A stretch of DNA of 64,000 bases from Rhodococcoides kroppenstedtii (GCF_900111805.1 NZ_FOJN01000011.1:102271-166270), one strand, 5' to 3'; numbered from the stretch's first letter, positions 27,046 to 36,178 are shown. Translations and numbers: made by a program. Notes: generated by a model not told the origin, from the letters alone.

Positions 27046-28798
27046 ACAACTTCGAACCACCTCCTCTCTCGTGTACCGACGACGCTACGCCCGCCCGAGC
27101 GGAGTCGGCAACGATTTTTTCTCGCGGTGAACAGGAGAGAGTCCGCACTCCGGCCGGAACCGGACGGTGGGTGATCACCACCGCCGTGGTCGCCGGATCC
27201 AGCAGGCCGGACCCCGGGTCGAGCAGTGCGGCGAGCAACCGCGCCGAGCTCGCGTCGTCGAGGTGCTCGGTGGGCTCGTCGACGATGACGACGGGTGCGC
27301 GGGACACCACGACGCGGGCCAGCAGCAACCGGCGACGTTGCCCTCCCGAGAGGGACCGGTCACCCCCGACGAGAACCGTGTCCGGCCCGTCGGGCAACGC
27401 ACGCACCCACGCGCCCAATCCCGTCGCGTCGAGGGCGGCGAGCGCCTCGTCGACGCCGAGGTCGCCCCGGACCACTCGAAGGTTCTCGAACACCGACGTC
27501 TCGAAGACCCGCGCATCCTCCGCGAAGAAGGTCACCGCGGCGCGAACGTCGGCCGGGTCGAGGTCGGACAGGGTGCGTCGACCGGTGGTGGCGTCGCCGA
27601 GGCTCACCGTGCCGGCCACGGCGGGCAGCAGGCCGGCGGCCGTCAGCGCCACCGAGGTCTTTCCCACCCCGCTGGGACCCACCAGGGCCACCCGCTCGCC
27701 CGCAGCGATCGTCGTCGTCATCGGCGCGGTCCCTCGGTCGGTCGCATATCCGGCGACGACGCCGTCGAGCACCAGCTCAGGACGCGCCGTGGCGAGCCGC
27801 GCACCGGGAACCGGCGGCTCCGGCGTCGTCGTACCGCTCCCGATCAGGTCCACGATGCGCCGCGCCGCCAGTCGGCCGCGCGTCACGGCGACCGCGGCGG
27901 CGGGAAGGACCGACGTGGCCTCGAACGCGGCCAGCGGCACGAGGACGACGATCGCGAGCGACATCGGGGACGTGCCCCCGGCGAAGGCCGTGCCGGACCC
28001 GTACGCGACCGTCCCGACCAGCAAGGCCCCGACGACCGCGACGCCCGTCGCGAGCGGCCCCGCCGCAGCAGCGAGAGCGGACCATCGCGCGGCGCGATCC
28101 TCCGCGGCCGCGACGTCACATCGGGCGGCCGCGGCGCGGGCGCGGACGTCCGCCAGTCGACCGGCGACGCGCAGTTCGGCGGCGGACTCGATCGCCAGGA
28201 CCGTGGACGCTGCGGCGTCCGCACGGGCGCGGGCGTGATCGGCGTCGTCGTCGGTCTGCGCGCGGGCGGTGAGGATCGGCGTCACGACGCCCGCGAGGAG
28301 AAGACACCCCGCGAGGATCGCCGCGGCGGCCGGCGAGAACGCGGCGAGCAGTCCGACCGACGCGACGGCGAGCACGGCGGCGACCGCGGCCGGCACGAGC
28401 GCGCGCACGACGACGTCCCCGATCGCGTCGACGTCGTCGCCGGTGCGCACCACGAGATCCCCGCGGCGCAGTCGCCAGGCCGCCGTCGACTCCCTCTGTG
28501 CGAGAGCGCGATACAGCGCTGCGCGCAGGGCGACCGTTCCGCGGAGTGCGACGTCGTGGGTCGCCAGCCGTTCGAGATACCGGCAGATACCGCGGCTGAT
28601 GCCGAGCGCGCGCACCGCCACGACGGCGACGGACAGGTGCAGGACGGGCGGCATCTGCCACGCCCGGAGGATCAGCCACGCGGACAGCGCCGACAGGGCG
28701 AGCGCGCTGCCGAGCGTCGCGACCCCGGCGAGCACGGCCCACGCGATGCGGCGACCGTCGAGGTCGGCCAGGGCGAGGACGCGTCGGAGGTCGGTCAT
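27011..28798 (-). CDS. cydC: Heterodimeric ABC exporter subunit CydC
   Basis: A 595-residue ABC exporter half with six transmembrane helices (about 15-290) and an ATPase domain: Walker A GPSGVGKTS, signature LSGGQRRRL, Walker B VVIVDEPTEHLD. With CydD it exports thiols or otherwise supports heme insertion into cytochrome bd. ATG 28798 overlaps the cydD stop (ATGA). The last 40 residues after VVITHRPVPAGVRTLSC are not typical of the family, and their DNA carries a promoter-like sequence and ribosome site. Confidence 0.92.
   Translation of the reverse strand: MTDLRRVLALADLDGRRIAWAVLAGVATLGSALALSALSAWLILRAWQMPPVLHLSVAVVAVRALGISRGICRYLERLATHDVALRGTVALRAALYRALAQRESTAAWRLRRGDLVVRTGDDVDAIGDVVVRALVPAAVAAVLAVASVGLLAAFSPAAAAILAGCLLLAGVVTPILTARAQTDDDADHARARADAAASTVLAIESAAELRVAGRLADVRARAAAARCDVAAAEDRAARWSALAAAAGPLATGVAVVGALLVGTVAYGSGTAFAGGTSPMSLAIVVLVPLAAFEATSVLPAAAVAVTRGRLAARRIVDLIGSGTTTPEPPVPGARLATARPELVLDGVVAGYATDRGTAPMTTTIAAGERVALVGPSGVGKTSVALTAAGLLPAVAGTVSLGDATTGRRTLSDLDPADVRAAVTFFAEDARVFETSVFENLRVVRGDLGVDEALAALDATGLGAWVRALPDGPDTVLVGGDRSLSGGQRRRLLLARVVVSRAPVVIVDEPTEHLDDASSARLLAALLDPGSGLLDPATTAVVITHRPVPAGVRTLSCSPREKIVADSARAGVASSVHERGGGSKLYDLWTREVAAR
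27082..27120 (-). promoter_or_regulatory. Promoter with A-run next to -35 (WhiB7-like)
   Basis: Minus strand: AAAAAAT (27120-27114), two bases, -35 TTGCCG (27111-27106), an 18-base spacer, -10 TAGCGT (27087-27082), then AGGAGG at 27065-27060. An A/T run immediately upstream of the -35 is the hallmark of WhiB7-activated promoters; that link is inference. It lies inside the atypical cydC tail. Confidence 0.45.
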
Positions 28799-30462
28799 CG
28801 CGAACTCCACACCGGTGCGTCGGTCACGCTCACCACCCGGTCCGCGGCGGCCAGCACGTCGGGGGTGTGCCCCACGATCACCACCGTGCGCCCCGCGGCG
28901 GCGAGGCGGACCAGCGCCGCGAGAACGGCTGCCGCACCGGCGGAGTCGAGGTGCGCGGTGGGCTCGTCGAGCAGCAGAACCCGCGCCGACGACGCCAGGG
29001 TCCGCGTCAGGGCCAGGCGTTGCCGCTCCCCCAGCGACAGGCCGTCGCCGCCGTCGCCCAGCCGGGTGGCCCACCCGTCCGGTGCGGACGCCACCACGGC
29101 GTCGAGACCGGTGGTCACCGCGGCGGCGGTGACGAGGTCGTCGTCGTCGCACCACACGTTGTCGCGGATGGTGCCGGCCGTGATCGCGGGGCGTTGGGGC
29201 AACCACGCCACCGACGCCCACCACCGCTCGAGGTCGAGGTCCGCGACGTCCACGTCGCCCACCGTGACGCGGCCGCGATCGGGTTCGGTGAGGCCGAGCG
29301 CGACGGTGAGCGCGGTCGATTTGCCGGACCCGTTGGGGCCGGTCAGCACGGTGACCTCGCCGGGCCGGCACTCGGCGGACAGCTCGTGTGGTGCCGGGCC
29401 GTCCCGTCCGTCGACCGTGACGCCGTGCCATCGAAGCGGTTGTGCGACAGGCGGATCGACGGTCCCCGTTCGGGGTCGTTCGGCGTCCTCGTCGAGCAGC
29501 GCGAACACGCGATCGGCCGCCTCCGCGCCGTCCTCCGACGCGTGGAAGGCGGCACCCACCGCGCGCAGCGGGAAGTAGATCTCCGGGGCGAGGATCAGCG
29601 CGACGATGCCGGGGGCGAGCTCCATCTCACCGCGCACCAGCCGGAGACCGATCGTGACCGCCACGAGCGCGACTCCCAACGACGCGAGCAGTTCCAGCAC
29701 CATCGAGGACAAGAACGCGGTGCGCAGCGCGCGCATCGTGGTGCGGCGGTGGCGGTCGCCGAGCTCGGCGACGCGCTCCTCCGGACCCTGCTCGCGTCCG
29801 AGTGCGCGGAGCGTCGGGACGCCGGCGAGCAGGTCGAGCTGGCGCCCGGCCAGTGCGGCGGTGGCGTCCAGCGTGCGACGCGAGCGTCCCTCGGTCAGCC
29901 GGCCGATGAGAATCATGAACACCGGGATCGTCGGCAACGTCACCGCGACGACGACGGCCGAGAGCGGGTCGAACCACGCCACCACCGCCAGCGCCGCCGG
30001 TGTCACCGTAGCGGCGAGGAGCAGCGACGGGACGTAGTCGGTCAGGTAGGGCCGCAGGCCGTCGAGGCTGCGCGTGAGCACCGTGGTCCACTCCGCGCGC
30101 CGGTGGTCGAGACGCCGGTCGGGCACACGCGCCGCGGCGTCCAGCGCGTCGGCCGTGAGGTCCTGCACCACCCGCGTCGCCGAGCGGTGCGCGGTGCGGG
30201 CACGCAGATGCGTCGCGACGACACGGCCGAGCACCGCGACCCCCAGGATCGTGAGTTCGACGGTCCAGGCGCCGGGCGTCCGTCGTGCCGGATCGGTGAC
30301 CACGCCGGCGAGGATCGTGCCCACCGCGACGGCGATCACGACCACGCAGACGGTGGTGACCAGGGACAGCCCGGTCGACACGAGCAGGTAGCGACGACCC
30401 GCCGCGGACCGGCTCCACAGACGCGGGTCGACGGGCCCGCGCCGGCGACGTCGGGTGGTCAT
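28795..30462 (-). CDS. cydD: Heterodimeric ABC exporter subunit CydD
   Basis: A 555-residue ABC exporter half, partner of CydC. Transmembrane region about 25-300; ATPase Walker A TGPNGSGKST, signature LSLGERQRL, Walker B LLLDEPTAHLD. ATG 30462 overlaps the cydB stop (ATGA), and its own stop overlaps the cydC start, so cydB, cydD and cydC are translationally chained. Confidence 0.93.
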   Translation of the reverse strand: MTTRRRRRGPVDPRLWSRSAAGRRYLLVSTGLSLVTTVCVVVIAVAVGTILAGVVTDPARRTPGAWTVELTILGVAVLGRVVATHLRARTAHRSATRVVQDLTADALDAAARVPDRRLDHRRAEWTTVLTRSLDGLRPYLTDYVPSLLLAATVTPAALAVVAWFDPLSAVVVAVTLPTIPVFMILIGRLTEGRSRRTLDATAALAGRQLDLLAGVPTLRALGREQGPEERVAELGDRHRRTTMRALRTAFLSSMVLELLASLGVALVAVTIGLRLVRGEMELAPGIVALILAPEIYFPLRAVGAAFHASEDGAEAADRVFALLDEDAERPRTGTVDPPVAQPLRWHGVTVDGRDGPAPHELSAECRPGEVTVLTGPNGSGKSTALTVALGLTEPDRGRVTVGDVDVADLDLERWWASVAWLPQRPAITAGTIRDNVWCDDDDLVTAAAVTTGLDAVVASAPDGWATRLGDGGDGLSLGERQRLALTRTLASSARVLLLDEPTAHLDSAGAAAVLAALVRLAAAGRTVVIVGHTPDVLAAADRVVSVTDAPVWSSR

Positions 30463-31490
30463 CGGGCCAGCCCGATGGACTGCGGAATGTCGGCGACGGA
30501 CAGTCGGCGCCGGAAGACCCAGTAGGTCCACGCCTGGTATCCGAGCACCACCGGGGCGACGATGACCGTCGCCCATCCCATCACCCGCAGCGTGTACTCC
30601 GAGGACGACGCGTTCTCGACCGTCAACGACCAGGCCGGATCGAGGGTCGACGGCAGCACCGCGGGGAACAGGGAGGCGAAGAGCAGGACGACGGCGCCGG
30701 CGATGGTGACGGTGGTGCCGAGGAAGGCCCAACCCTCCCGGCCCGCGTGCGCGGCGACCACGGCGGCGACGAGCGCGGCCACCGCGACGCCGACCAGCCA
30801 CCAGGTCCAGTCCTTGCCGTGGGCCAGCTGGGTCCAGAGCGCGAACGCGCCCGTCGTGGCCGTCGCGGGCAGGGCCAGGCGCCGGGTGAGCGCCGCGGCG
30901 TCGCGGTGCACGTCGCCGGACGTCTTGAGCGCCACGAACACCGCGCCGTGGAACAGGAACAACAGTGCCGTCGTCGCGCCGCCGAGCAGGGCGTACGGAG
31001 TCAGCAGATCGAGCAGTCCGGACACGACCTTCTTGTTCTCGTCGACGGCCACGCCGCGCACGATGTTCGCGAACGCGACGCCCCAGAGCACCGCCGGTAC
31101 CCAGGAGCCGATGCCGATGCCCAGATCGCAGCGACGACGCCAGATCGGGTCGTCGATCTTCCCGCGGTACTCGATGGCGCAGATGCGCAGGATCAGGGCG
31201 ACCAGGATCAGCAACAGCGGCAGATAGAACCCGGAGAAGAGCGTGGCGTACCACTCGGGGAACGCGGCGAACAGGACGCCGCCCGCGGTGATCAGCCAGA
31301 CCTCGTTGCCGTCCCATACCGGGCCGATCGTGTTGAGCACCACGCGTCGTCGCTTCTCGGCGATCTCGGCGGAGGCACTGCGTCCCAGCACCGGCATCAG
31401 CATGCCGACGCCGAAGTCGAAGCCTTCCAGCACGAAGTAACCGACGAACAGGACGGTGACGAGGACGAACCAGAACTCGGGAGTGGCCAT
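30459..31490 (-). CDS. cydB: Cytochrome bd oxidase subunit II
   Basis: A 343-residue membrane protein with about eight to nine helices. The start MATPEFWFVLVTVLFVGYFVLEGFDFGVGM and the motif GPVWDGNEVWLI are diagnostic of CydB. It forms the quinol oxidase with CydA. The gene begins ten bases after cydA. Confidence 0.97.
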   Translation of the reverse strand: MATPEFWFVLVTVLFVGYFVLEGFDFGVGMLMPVLGRSASAEIAEKRRRVVLNTIGPVWDGNEVWLITAGGVLFAAFPEWYATLFSGFYLPLLLILVALILRICAIEYRGKIDDPIWRRRCDLGIGIGSWVPAVLWGVAFANIVRGVAVDENKKVVSGLLDLLTPYALLGGATTALLFLFHGAVFVALKTSGDVHRDAAALTRRLALPATATTGAFALWTQLAHGKDWTWWLVGVAVAALVAAVVAAHAGREGWAFLGTTVTIAGAVVLLFASLFPAVLPSTLDPAWSLTVENASSSEYTLRVMGWATVIVAPVVLGYQAWTYWVFRRRLSVADIPQSIGLAR

Positions 31491-31500
31491 GGCGGTGCTC

Positions 31501-32973
31501 CTAGTACGCGAACGACAGCGGGCGGGCCGCGCCGTCGGAATCGTCGGTGTCGTCGGCCTCGGCGTGCGGGTGGCGATCGTGCTCCAGCGGCCCGGCCTGC
31601 ACGTAGCGGCGCATGAGGCCGAACCACACGGCCCCCAGCGCCGCGTAGACCACCGTGAACGTCGCGAGCGAGGCGACGACGAGGCCCACCGGGTGGTCCG
31701 ACACGCCCTGGTCCACGGTCAGTCGGATCGCGTCGACGCCCGTCGGGTTGGGGGCGACGATCCAGGGCTGGCGACCCATCTCGGTGAAGATCCAGCCGGC
31801 GCTGTTGGCCAGGAAGGGCGTCGGGATCGCGAGAAGCGACAGGCGAGAGAACCAGCGCTGGTCGGGAATACGGCCGCCCCGCGTCACCCACAGTCCGGCG
31901 AGCGCCAGCGCGGCCGAGCCGGCGGCGAGGCCGATCATGGCGCGGAACGCCCAGTAGGTGACGAAGAGATTGGGCCGGTAGTTGCCCGGTCCGTACATCT
32001 GCTCGTACTGCGCCTGCAGTTCGGTGACGCCCTGCACGGTGGCACCGGTGTCGCTCTCGGCCAGGAACGAGGTCAGACCGGGGATGGCGACGATGTGCTG
32101 CACGCTGTCGCAGTCGTTGTGCGTGCCGATGGTGAGGATGGAGAAGGACGCGCCGGTTTCGGTGTGGCACAACGATTCCGCGGAGGCCATCTTCATGGGC
32201 TGCTGGTCGAACATGAGCTTGCCCTGGATGTCGCCGGTGATCGCGAGGGCGGCTCCGGAGACGATCATGACGACGAAGGCCAGGCGTGCGGCGGGCCGGA
32301 ACATGCTGCGTGCGTCGGACTCCGGGCCGGTCTCACCGCGACGGGCGCTGCGCACCATCCACCACCCGGCGATCCCGGCGACGAAAGTCGCTGCGGTGAG
32401 GAAGGATCCGGCCACGGCGTGCGGGAACGCGGCGAGCGCGGTGTTGTTGGTGAGCATGGCGACGATGTCGACCAGCTCGGCCCGCCCGGTGTCCGGGTCG
32501 TAGATCGCCCCCACCGGATGCTGCATCCAACTGTTGGCGGCGATGATGAAGTACGCGGAGGCGTTGACGCCGATCGCGACCAGCCAGATCGTCGCCAGGT
32601 GCACGAGTTTCGGCAACCGGTTCCACCCGAAGATCCACAGCCCCAGGAAGGTCGACTCGAGGAAGAACGCCACGAGTCCCTCGAGGGCGAGCGGTGCTCC
32701 GAAGACGTCGCCGACGAAGCGCGAGTACTCCGACCAGTTCATGCCGAACTGGAACTCCTGGACGATGCCGGTGGCGACGCCGAGCGCGAAGTTGACCAGG
32801 AAGAGCTTGCCGAAGAACTTGGTGAGTCGGTACCACGAGTCCTTGCCCGTGATCACCCACATCGTCTGCATGGCGGCGACCAGCGGGGCGAGCCCGATGG
32901 TCAATGGAACCAACAGGAAGTGATAGACGGTGGTGATGCCGAACTGCCACCGGGAGACATCGAGTGCGTCCAT
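31501..32973 (-). CDS. cydA: Cytochrome bd oxidase subunit I
   Basis: A 490-residue quinol oxidase subunit. It starts SRWQFGITTVYHFLLVPLTIG, with the b595 axial histidine (H19-like) in VYHFL, and contains the Q-loop region and the conserved GRQPWIV. The short Q-loop form is typical of Actinobacteria. It reduces oxygen with high affinity, useful at low oxygen or under NO stress. I chose ATG 32973 with GAGAGAAG upstream; a TTG two codons earlier is possible. First gene of cydABDC, with a perfect 20-bp palindrome upstream. Confidence 0.97.
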   Translation of the reverse strand: MDALDVSRWQFGITTVYHFLLVPLTIGLAPLVAAMQTMWVITGKDSWYRLTKFFGKLFLVNFALGVATGIVQEFQFGMNWSEYSRFVGDVFGAPLALEGLVAFFLESTFLGLWIFGWNRLPKLVHLATIWLVAIGVNASAYFIIAANSWMQHPVGAIYDPDTGRAELVDIVAMLTNNTALAAFPHAVAGSFLTAATFVAGIAGWWMVRSARRGETGPESDARSMFRPAARLAFVVMIVSGAALAITGDIQGKLMFDQQPMKMASAESLCHTETGASFSILTIGTHNDCDSVQHIVAIPGLTSFLAESDTGATVQGVTELQAQYEQMYGPGNYRPNLFVTYWAFRAMIGLAAGSAALALAGLWVTRGGRIPDQRWFSRLSLLAIPTPFLANSAGWIFTEMGRQPWIVAPNPTGVDAIRLTVDQGVSDHPVGLVVASLATFTVVYAALGAVWFGLMRRYVQAGPLEHDRHPHAEADDTDDSDGAARPLSFAY

Positions 32974-33028
32974 GGCCAACTTCTCTCGCGGACCGCAGGT
33001 CAGGGTGATCGGCCTGCACTCCGGACGC

Positions 33029-33048
33029 TACTACTACGCGTAGTAGTA
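33029..33048. promoter_or_regulatory. Perfect 20-bp palindrome upstream of cydA
   Basis: The sequence TACTACTACGCGTAGTAGTA is fully self-complementary, centred about 65 bases before the cydA ATG. It is built of TAC/GTA triplets, overlaps a possible -10 (TAGCGT on the minus strand) and so is a strong repressor-operator candidate. TACTAC/GTAGTA half-sites resemble those of BlaI/MecI-type winged-helix repressors (inference). Confidence 0.7.
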
Positions 33049-33124
33049 AAGCGACGGACTGTGTCCGCGGTCATGGGCGATCCACGTCACCCGGCTCACG
33101 TCCGGGACCGGGGTCCGCGACGGG

Positions 33125-33976
33125 TCAGAGCTGGACGGCCGTGTCGACGAGCGTGCGCACGGTCTCGTCGAGCGGTGTCTCGCCGAGGGCGACGTCGCCC
33201 AGCGTGTGAACCTTCGCGGCCAGGGTGATGGACGACACCAGCCAGACGCTGTCGGCGAGAACGAGATCCGCGACGCGGAGCGGCGACCGACGGCAGGTGA
33301 ACCCGGCCGACCCGGCGACGTCGTAGAGCGCGTCGACGGTGGTCCCCGGCAGCACGCCGTGCTCCACCGGCGGCGTCGTCATGACCCGGTCCGTCACGGC
33401 GACCACGGTGGAGCGCGGCCCCTCGAGGACGTAGCCCTCGGCGCTGCGGAAGATCACGTCGTCGAATCCCGCTCGCTGCGCGTGCCGCAGCGCGGCCATG
33501 TTGACCGCGTAGGACAGCGTCTTCGCGCCCAACAACGTCCAGGGCGCGGCGCCGGCCACGTCGACCGAGTACCCCCGAGCCAGCGTCAGCGCCGACACCC
33601 CGGCCGTGCGTGCCGACGCCACGCGCGCGGGAACGGCCGAGACCGTCAGCAGCGCGGTCTCGCCGCCGTCGCCGTCCTCTCGGCCGCGGCTGAGGTAGAG
33701 ACGCATCGCGCCTTCCTCCGCCGTGCCCCAGGCCGTCGCGGCGATGCCGATCGCGCGGGTCCAGGCGTCGACGCCGGGCTCGGTGAGGTCGACGGCCGCC
33801 GCCGAGCGGCGCAGTCGCGCCAGGTGGGCGTCCACCCGGCACGCCTTTCCGCCGCGCACCAACAGGGTCTCGAACACGCCGTCGCCTCGGACGGCACCCA
33901 GGTCGTCCGCGTGCAGGACCGGACGGGTCGGATCGAGGACGTCGCCTGCCAGGGTCACCACGACGCGGGAGCTCAT
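33125..33976 (-). CDS. pabC: Aminodeoxychorismate lyase (class IV PLP enzyme)
   Basis: A 283-residue fold-type IV PLP enzyme. The PLP lysine lies in WTLLGAKTLSYAVNMAA, with VFETLLVRGG near the start and VLEGPRSTVVAV and GVLPGTTVDAL later. It is expected to make p-aminobenzoate from aminodeoxychorismate for folate; a D-amino-acid transaminase role cannot be excluded. A TACCCT -10 (33988-33983) is six bases before ATG 33976, so leaderless. It is divergent from ygfZ. Confidence 0.88.
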   Translation of the reverse strand: MSSRVVVTLAGDVLDPTRPVLHADDLGAVRGDGVFETLLVRGGKACRVDAHLARLRRSAAAVDLTEPGVDAWTRAIGIAATAWGTAEEGAMRLYLSRGREDGDGGETALLTVSAVPARVASARTAGVSALTLARGYSVDVAGAAPWTLLGAKTLSYAVNMAALRHAQRAGFDDVIFRSAEGYVLEGPRSTVVAVTDRVMTTPPVEHGVLPGTTVDALYDVAGSAGFTCRRSPLRVADLVLADSVWLVSSITLAAKVHTLGDVALGETPLDETVRTLVDTAVQL

Positions 33977-34046
33977 GGCGTCAGGGTAGTGCCGGGCCGA
34001 GAGACGCCCCCTGCACCCGACCACGACACGCTCCTAGACTGGGGAC

Positions 34047-35177
34047 GTGGCCGCCGTTTCCGATCGCCCGTTCGAGCCCTCTCCCGTTCTCGGCCGTCCG
34101 GGGGCCGTCGCCTCCCCGGCCGAACTTCCCGACCTGGGCACCGCCTGGCACTACGGCGACCCGTTCGGTGAGCAGCGTGCTGCCGCGACCTCGGTCGCGG
34201 TGATCGACCGCAGCACCCGCGCGGTCATCGCCGTCACCGGCGAGGAGCGCCTCACCTGGCTGCACACCATCTCGTCCCAGCACATCGCGTCGTTGCCCGA
34301 CGGACGCTCGGCGGAGAATCTGAGTCTGGACGTCAACGGACGCGTCGAGGACCACCTGGTCCTCACCGACCTCGACGGAACCACGTGGATCGACACCGAG
34401 GCCGCGCGCGGTCCCGCGCTGCTCGGTTTCCTGACGAAGATGGTGTTCTGGTCCAAGGCGGAGCCGCGGGACGGCGGCGAGCTGGCCGTGCTGTCCCTGA
34501 TCGGCCCACAGGCCCCGTCCGTGTTGCGGGCGGTGGGGGCGCCGGTGCCGGAGCTGCCGTACGACGCAGCGGCATTGCCGGATGGCGGCTTCGTCCGCCG
34601 CATGCCGTGGCCCTCCCGCACCGACTCGTTCGACGTGCTCGTTCCGCGAGATCGTCTCGAAGAATGGTGGGCGACGTTCGTCGTCGCCGGTGCGCGGGAA
34701 GCGGGCAGCTGGGCGTACGAGGCGCTGCGGGTGGAGACGGTCCGCCCCCGCCTCGGTCTCGACACCGACGAGCGGACCATCCCGCACGAGGTGGGCTGGA
34801 TCGGCGGCGTCACCGAGTTCGGCGCGGTGCACCTGGACAAGGGCTGCTACCGCGGGCAGGAGACCGTCGCCCGCGTGCACAACCTGGGCAAGCCTCCCCG
34901 CCGACTGGTGCTGCTGCACCTCGACGGGTCCGCGGACAGTCGCCCCGAAACGGGTGACGACGTCACCGCCGAGGGACGGACGGTCGGCCGCGTCGGCACG
35001 GTGGTGGACCACTTCGAACTCGGCCCGATCGCACTCGCCCTGATCAAACGCGCCGTCCCGGTGGACACCGCGCTGACCGCCGGCCCCTGCGCGGCGTCGA
35101 TCGATCCGGACTCCTACGCCCCGGACACCGCGATCCAGGCCGGGCGCGCCGCCGTCGACCGACTGCGCGGGCGGTGA
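34047..35177 (+). CDS. ygfZ: YgfZ/GcvT-like folate-binding Fe-S maturation protein
   Basis: A 376-residue protein with the YgfZ hallmark KGCYRGQE (near residue 270) and a GcvT-like folate-binding fold. Family members use folate to help iron-sulfur cluster assembly and repair. The GTG start is six bases after a TAGACT -10 (34035-34040), so leaderless. Its stop overlaps the MOSC gene start (GTGA). Confidence 0.9.
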   Translation: MAAVSDRPFEPSPVLGRPGAVASPAELPDLGTAWHYGDPFGEQRAAATSVAVIDRSTRAVIAVTGEERLTWLHTISSQHIASLPDGRSAENLSLDVNGRVEDHLVLTDLDGTTWIDTEAARGPALLGFLTKMVFWSKAEPRDGGELAVLSLIGPQAPSVLRAVGAPVPELPYDAAALPDGGFVRRMPWPSRTDSFDVLVPRDRLEEWWATFVVAGAREAGSWAYEALRVETVRPRLGLDTDERTIPHEVGWIGGVTEFGAVHLDKGCYRGQETVARVHNLGKPPRRLVLLHLDGSADSRPETGDDVTAEGRTVGRVGTVVDHFELGPIALALIKRAVPVDTALTAGPCAASIDPDSYAPDTAIQAGRAAVDRLRGR

Positions 35178-35863
35178 CCGCCCCCGAATCGACGGGGCCG
35201 GTGCCGACGGGCCGTCTTTTGGACGTCTGCGTGGTGCACACGCTCCACCCGCTCTCGCGGCCTGCCGTCGTCGACTCGGCGATCGACAAGCGCCCCGTCA
35301 CCGGACCGGTCGAGGTCACCGCACTCGGACTCACGGGCGACCGTTCGATCGACGTGAAATTCCACGGTGGAGCCGATCAGGCCGTGTACGCCTTCGACGA
35401 CGCCGAAGCACTGCGGTGGGCGACCGAGCTCGGCCGGCCGGTCCCCGCCGGTTGGTTCGGGGAGAACCTGCGCGTGTCCGGTGTGCCGGTGACCGACGCC
35501 GTCGTCGGCTCCACGTGGGCCGTCGGCACGGCCGTGCTGGAAGTCACCATTCCGCGTCGGCCTTGCGCGACGTTCGCCCGCTGGACCGAGGAACCGCGCT
35601 GGGTGAAGCGGTTCACCGAGCGTGGCGACGTGGGGACCTACCTCCGCGTCGTCCGCCCCGGACACGTCGGCGCGGGTGACCTCGTCGAGGTCACCGGCGT
35701 GCCCGATCACGGCGTCACGGTGCGCGATCTGTTCGTCGGCAGCTCGGTCGCGGCGATGGACGCCCTGCTGGACATCGAGGGTTTCGCCCCCAAGGTGTAC
35801 CGCGAGGCGCGGGACATGGCGGCGCGGGCGAGACGACGCGCGGCGCCACTCGATCCGGTGTGA
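35174..35863 (+). CDS. MOSC-domain protein, YiiM-like
   Basis: A 229-residue MOSC-domain protein. Motifs include LTGDRSIDVKFHGGADQAVYAF, WFGENLRVSG and the conserved cysteine in PRRPCATFARW. MOSC proteins carry sulfur or molybdenum-cofactor chemistry; YiiM-type members reduce N-hydroxylated compounds. GTG 35174 overlaps the ygfZ stop. Confidence 0.88.
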   Translation: MTAPESTGPVPTGRLLDVCVVHTLHPLSRPAVVDSAIDKRPVTGPVEVTALGLTGDRSIDVKFHGGADQAVYAFDDAEALRWATELGRPVPAGWFGENLRVSGVPVTDAVVGSTWAVGTAVLEVTIPRRPCATFARWTEEPRWVKRFTERGDVGTYLRVVRPGHVGAGDLVEVTGVPDHGVTVRDLFVGSSVAAMDALLDIEGFAPKVYREARDMAARARRRAAPLDPV

Positions 35864-35884
35864 GCGCGTCGGACTTTCGCACGC

Positions 35885-35947
35885 TATTGTGTGAGACAGG
35901 AAGAACACACAATCAGACGGGGCCGCCAAAAAATCCCAGGCCGCCCC
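35885..35947 (+). promoter_or_regulatory. Promoter, inverted repeat and leader hairpin of the DUF3073 gene
   Basis: A TATTGT -10 (35885-35890) overlaps a perfect inverted repeat ATTGTGTG...CACACAAT (35886-35893 and 35906-35913). A second hairpin with one mismatch lies at 35919-35947 around an A-rich loop. This suggests operator control plus a structured leader. Confidence 0.5.
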
Positions 35948-35969
35948 GCTATTCGCGAGGGGGTTAGCC

Positions 35970-36158
35970 ATGGGCCGCGGCCGGGCTAAGGCAAAGCAGA
36001 CCAAAGTTGCACGTGAGCTCAAGTACAGCTCACCGTCGACGGACTTCGAATCTCTCCAGCGAGAGCTCGCAGGCTCCCCCGACTCGCACCGGAACGGACT
36101 CGCCGACCGGGAGCCGTCCCGGTACGAGGACGACGAGTACGAAGATTGGCGGCGCTGA
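35970..36158 (+). CDS. DUF3073 small protein
   Basis: A 62-residue protein starting MGRGRAKAKQTKVARELKYSSP, the invariant DUF3073 opening, and ending in an acidic YEDDEYEDWRR tail. It is conserved next to purM in Actinobacteria (Rv0810c position); function unknown, and its basic N-terminus could bind nucleic acid. Its ATG follows a GAGGGGG site. Confidence 0.92.
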   Translation: MGRGRAKAKQTKVARELKYSSPSTDFESLQRELAGSPDSHRNGLADREPSRYEDDEYEDWRR

Positions 36159-36178
36159 CTCCCCCATACCGACGCACC

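Noticed and set aside
28798..29431. Extension of the cydC frame across cydD
   Set aside because: The cydC ATG at 28798 overlaps the cydD stop; upstream codons are a shadow of cydD.
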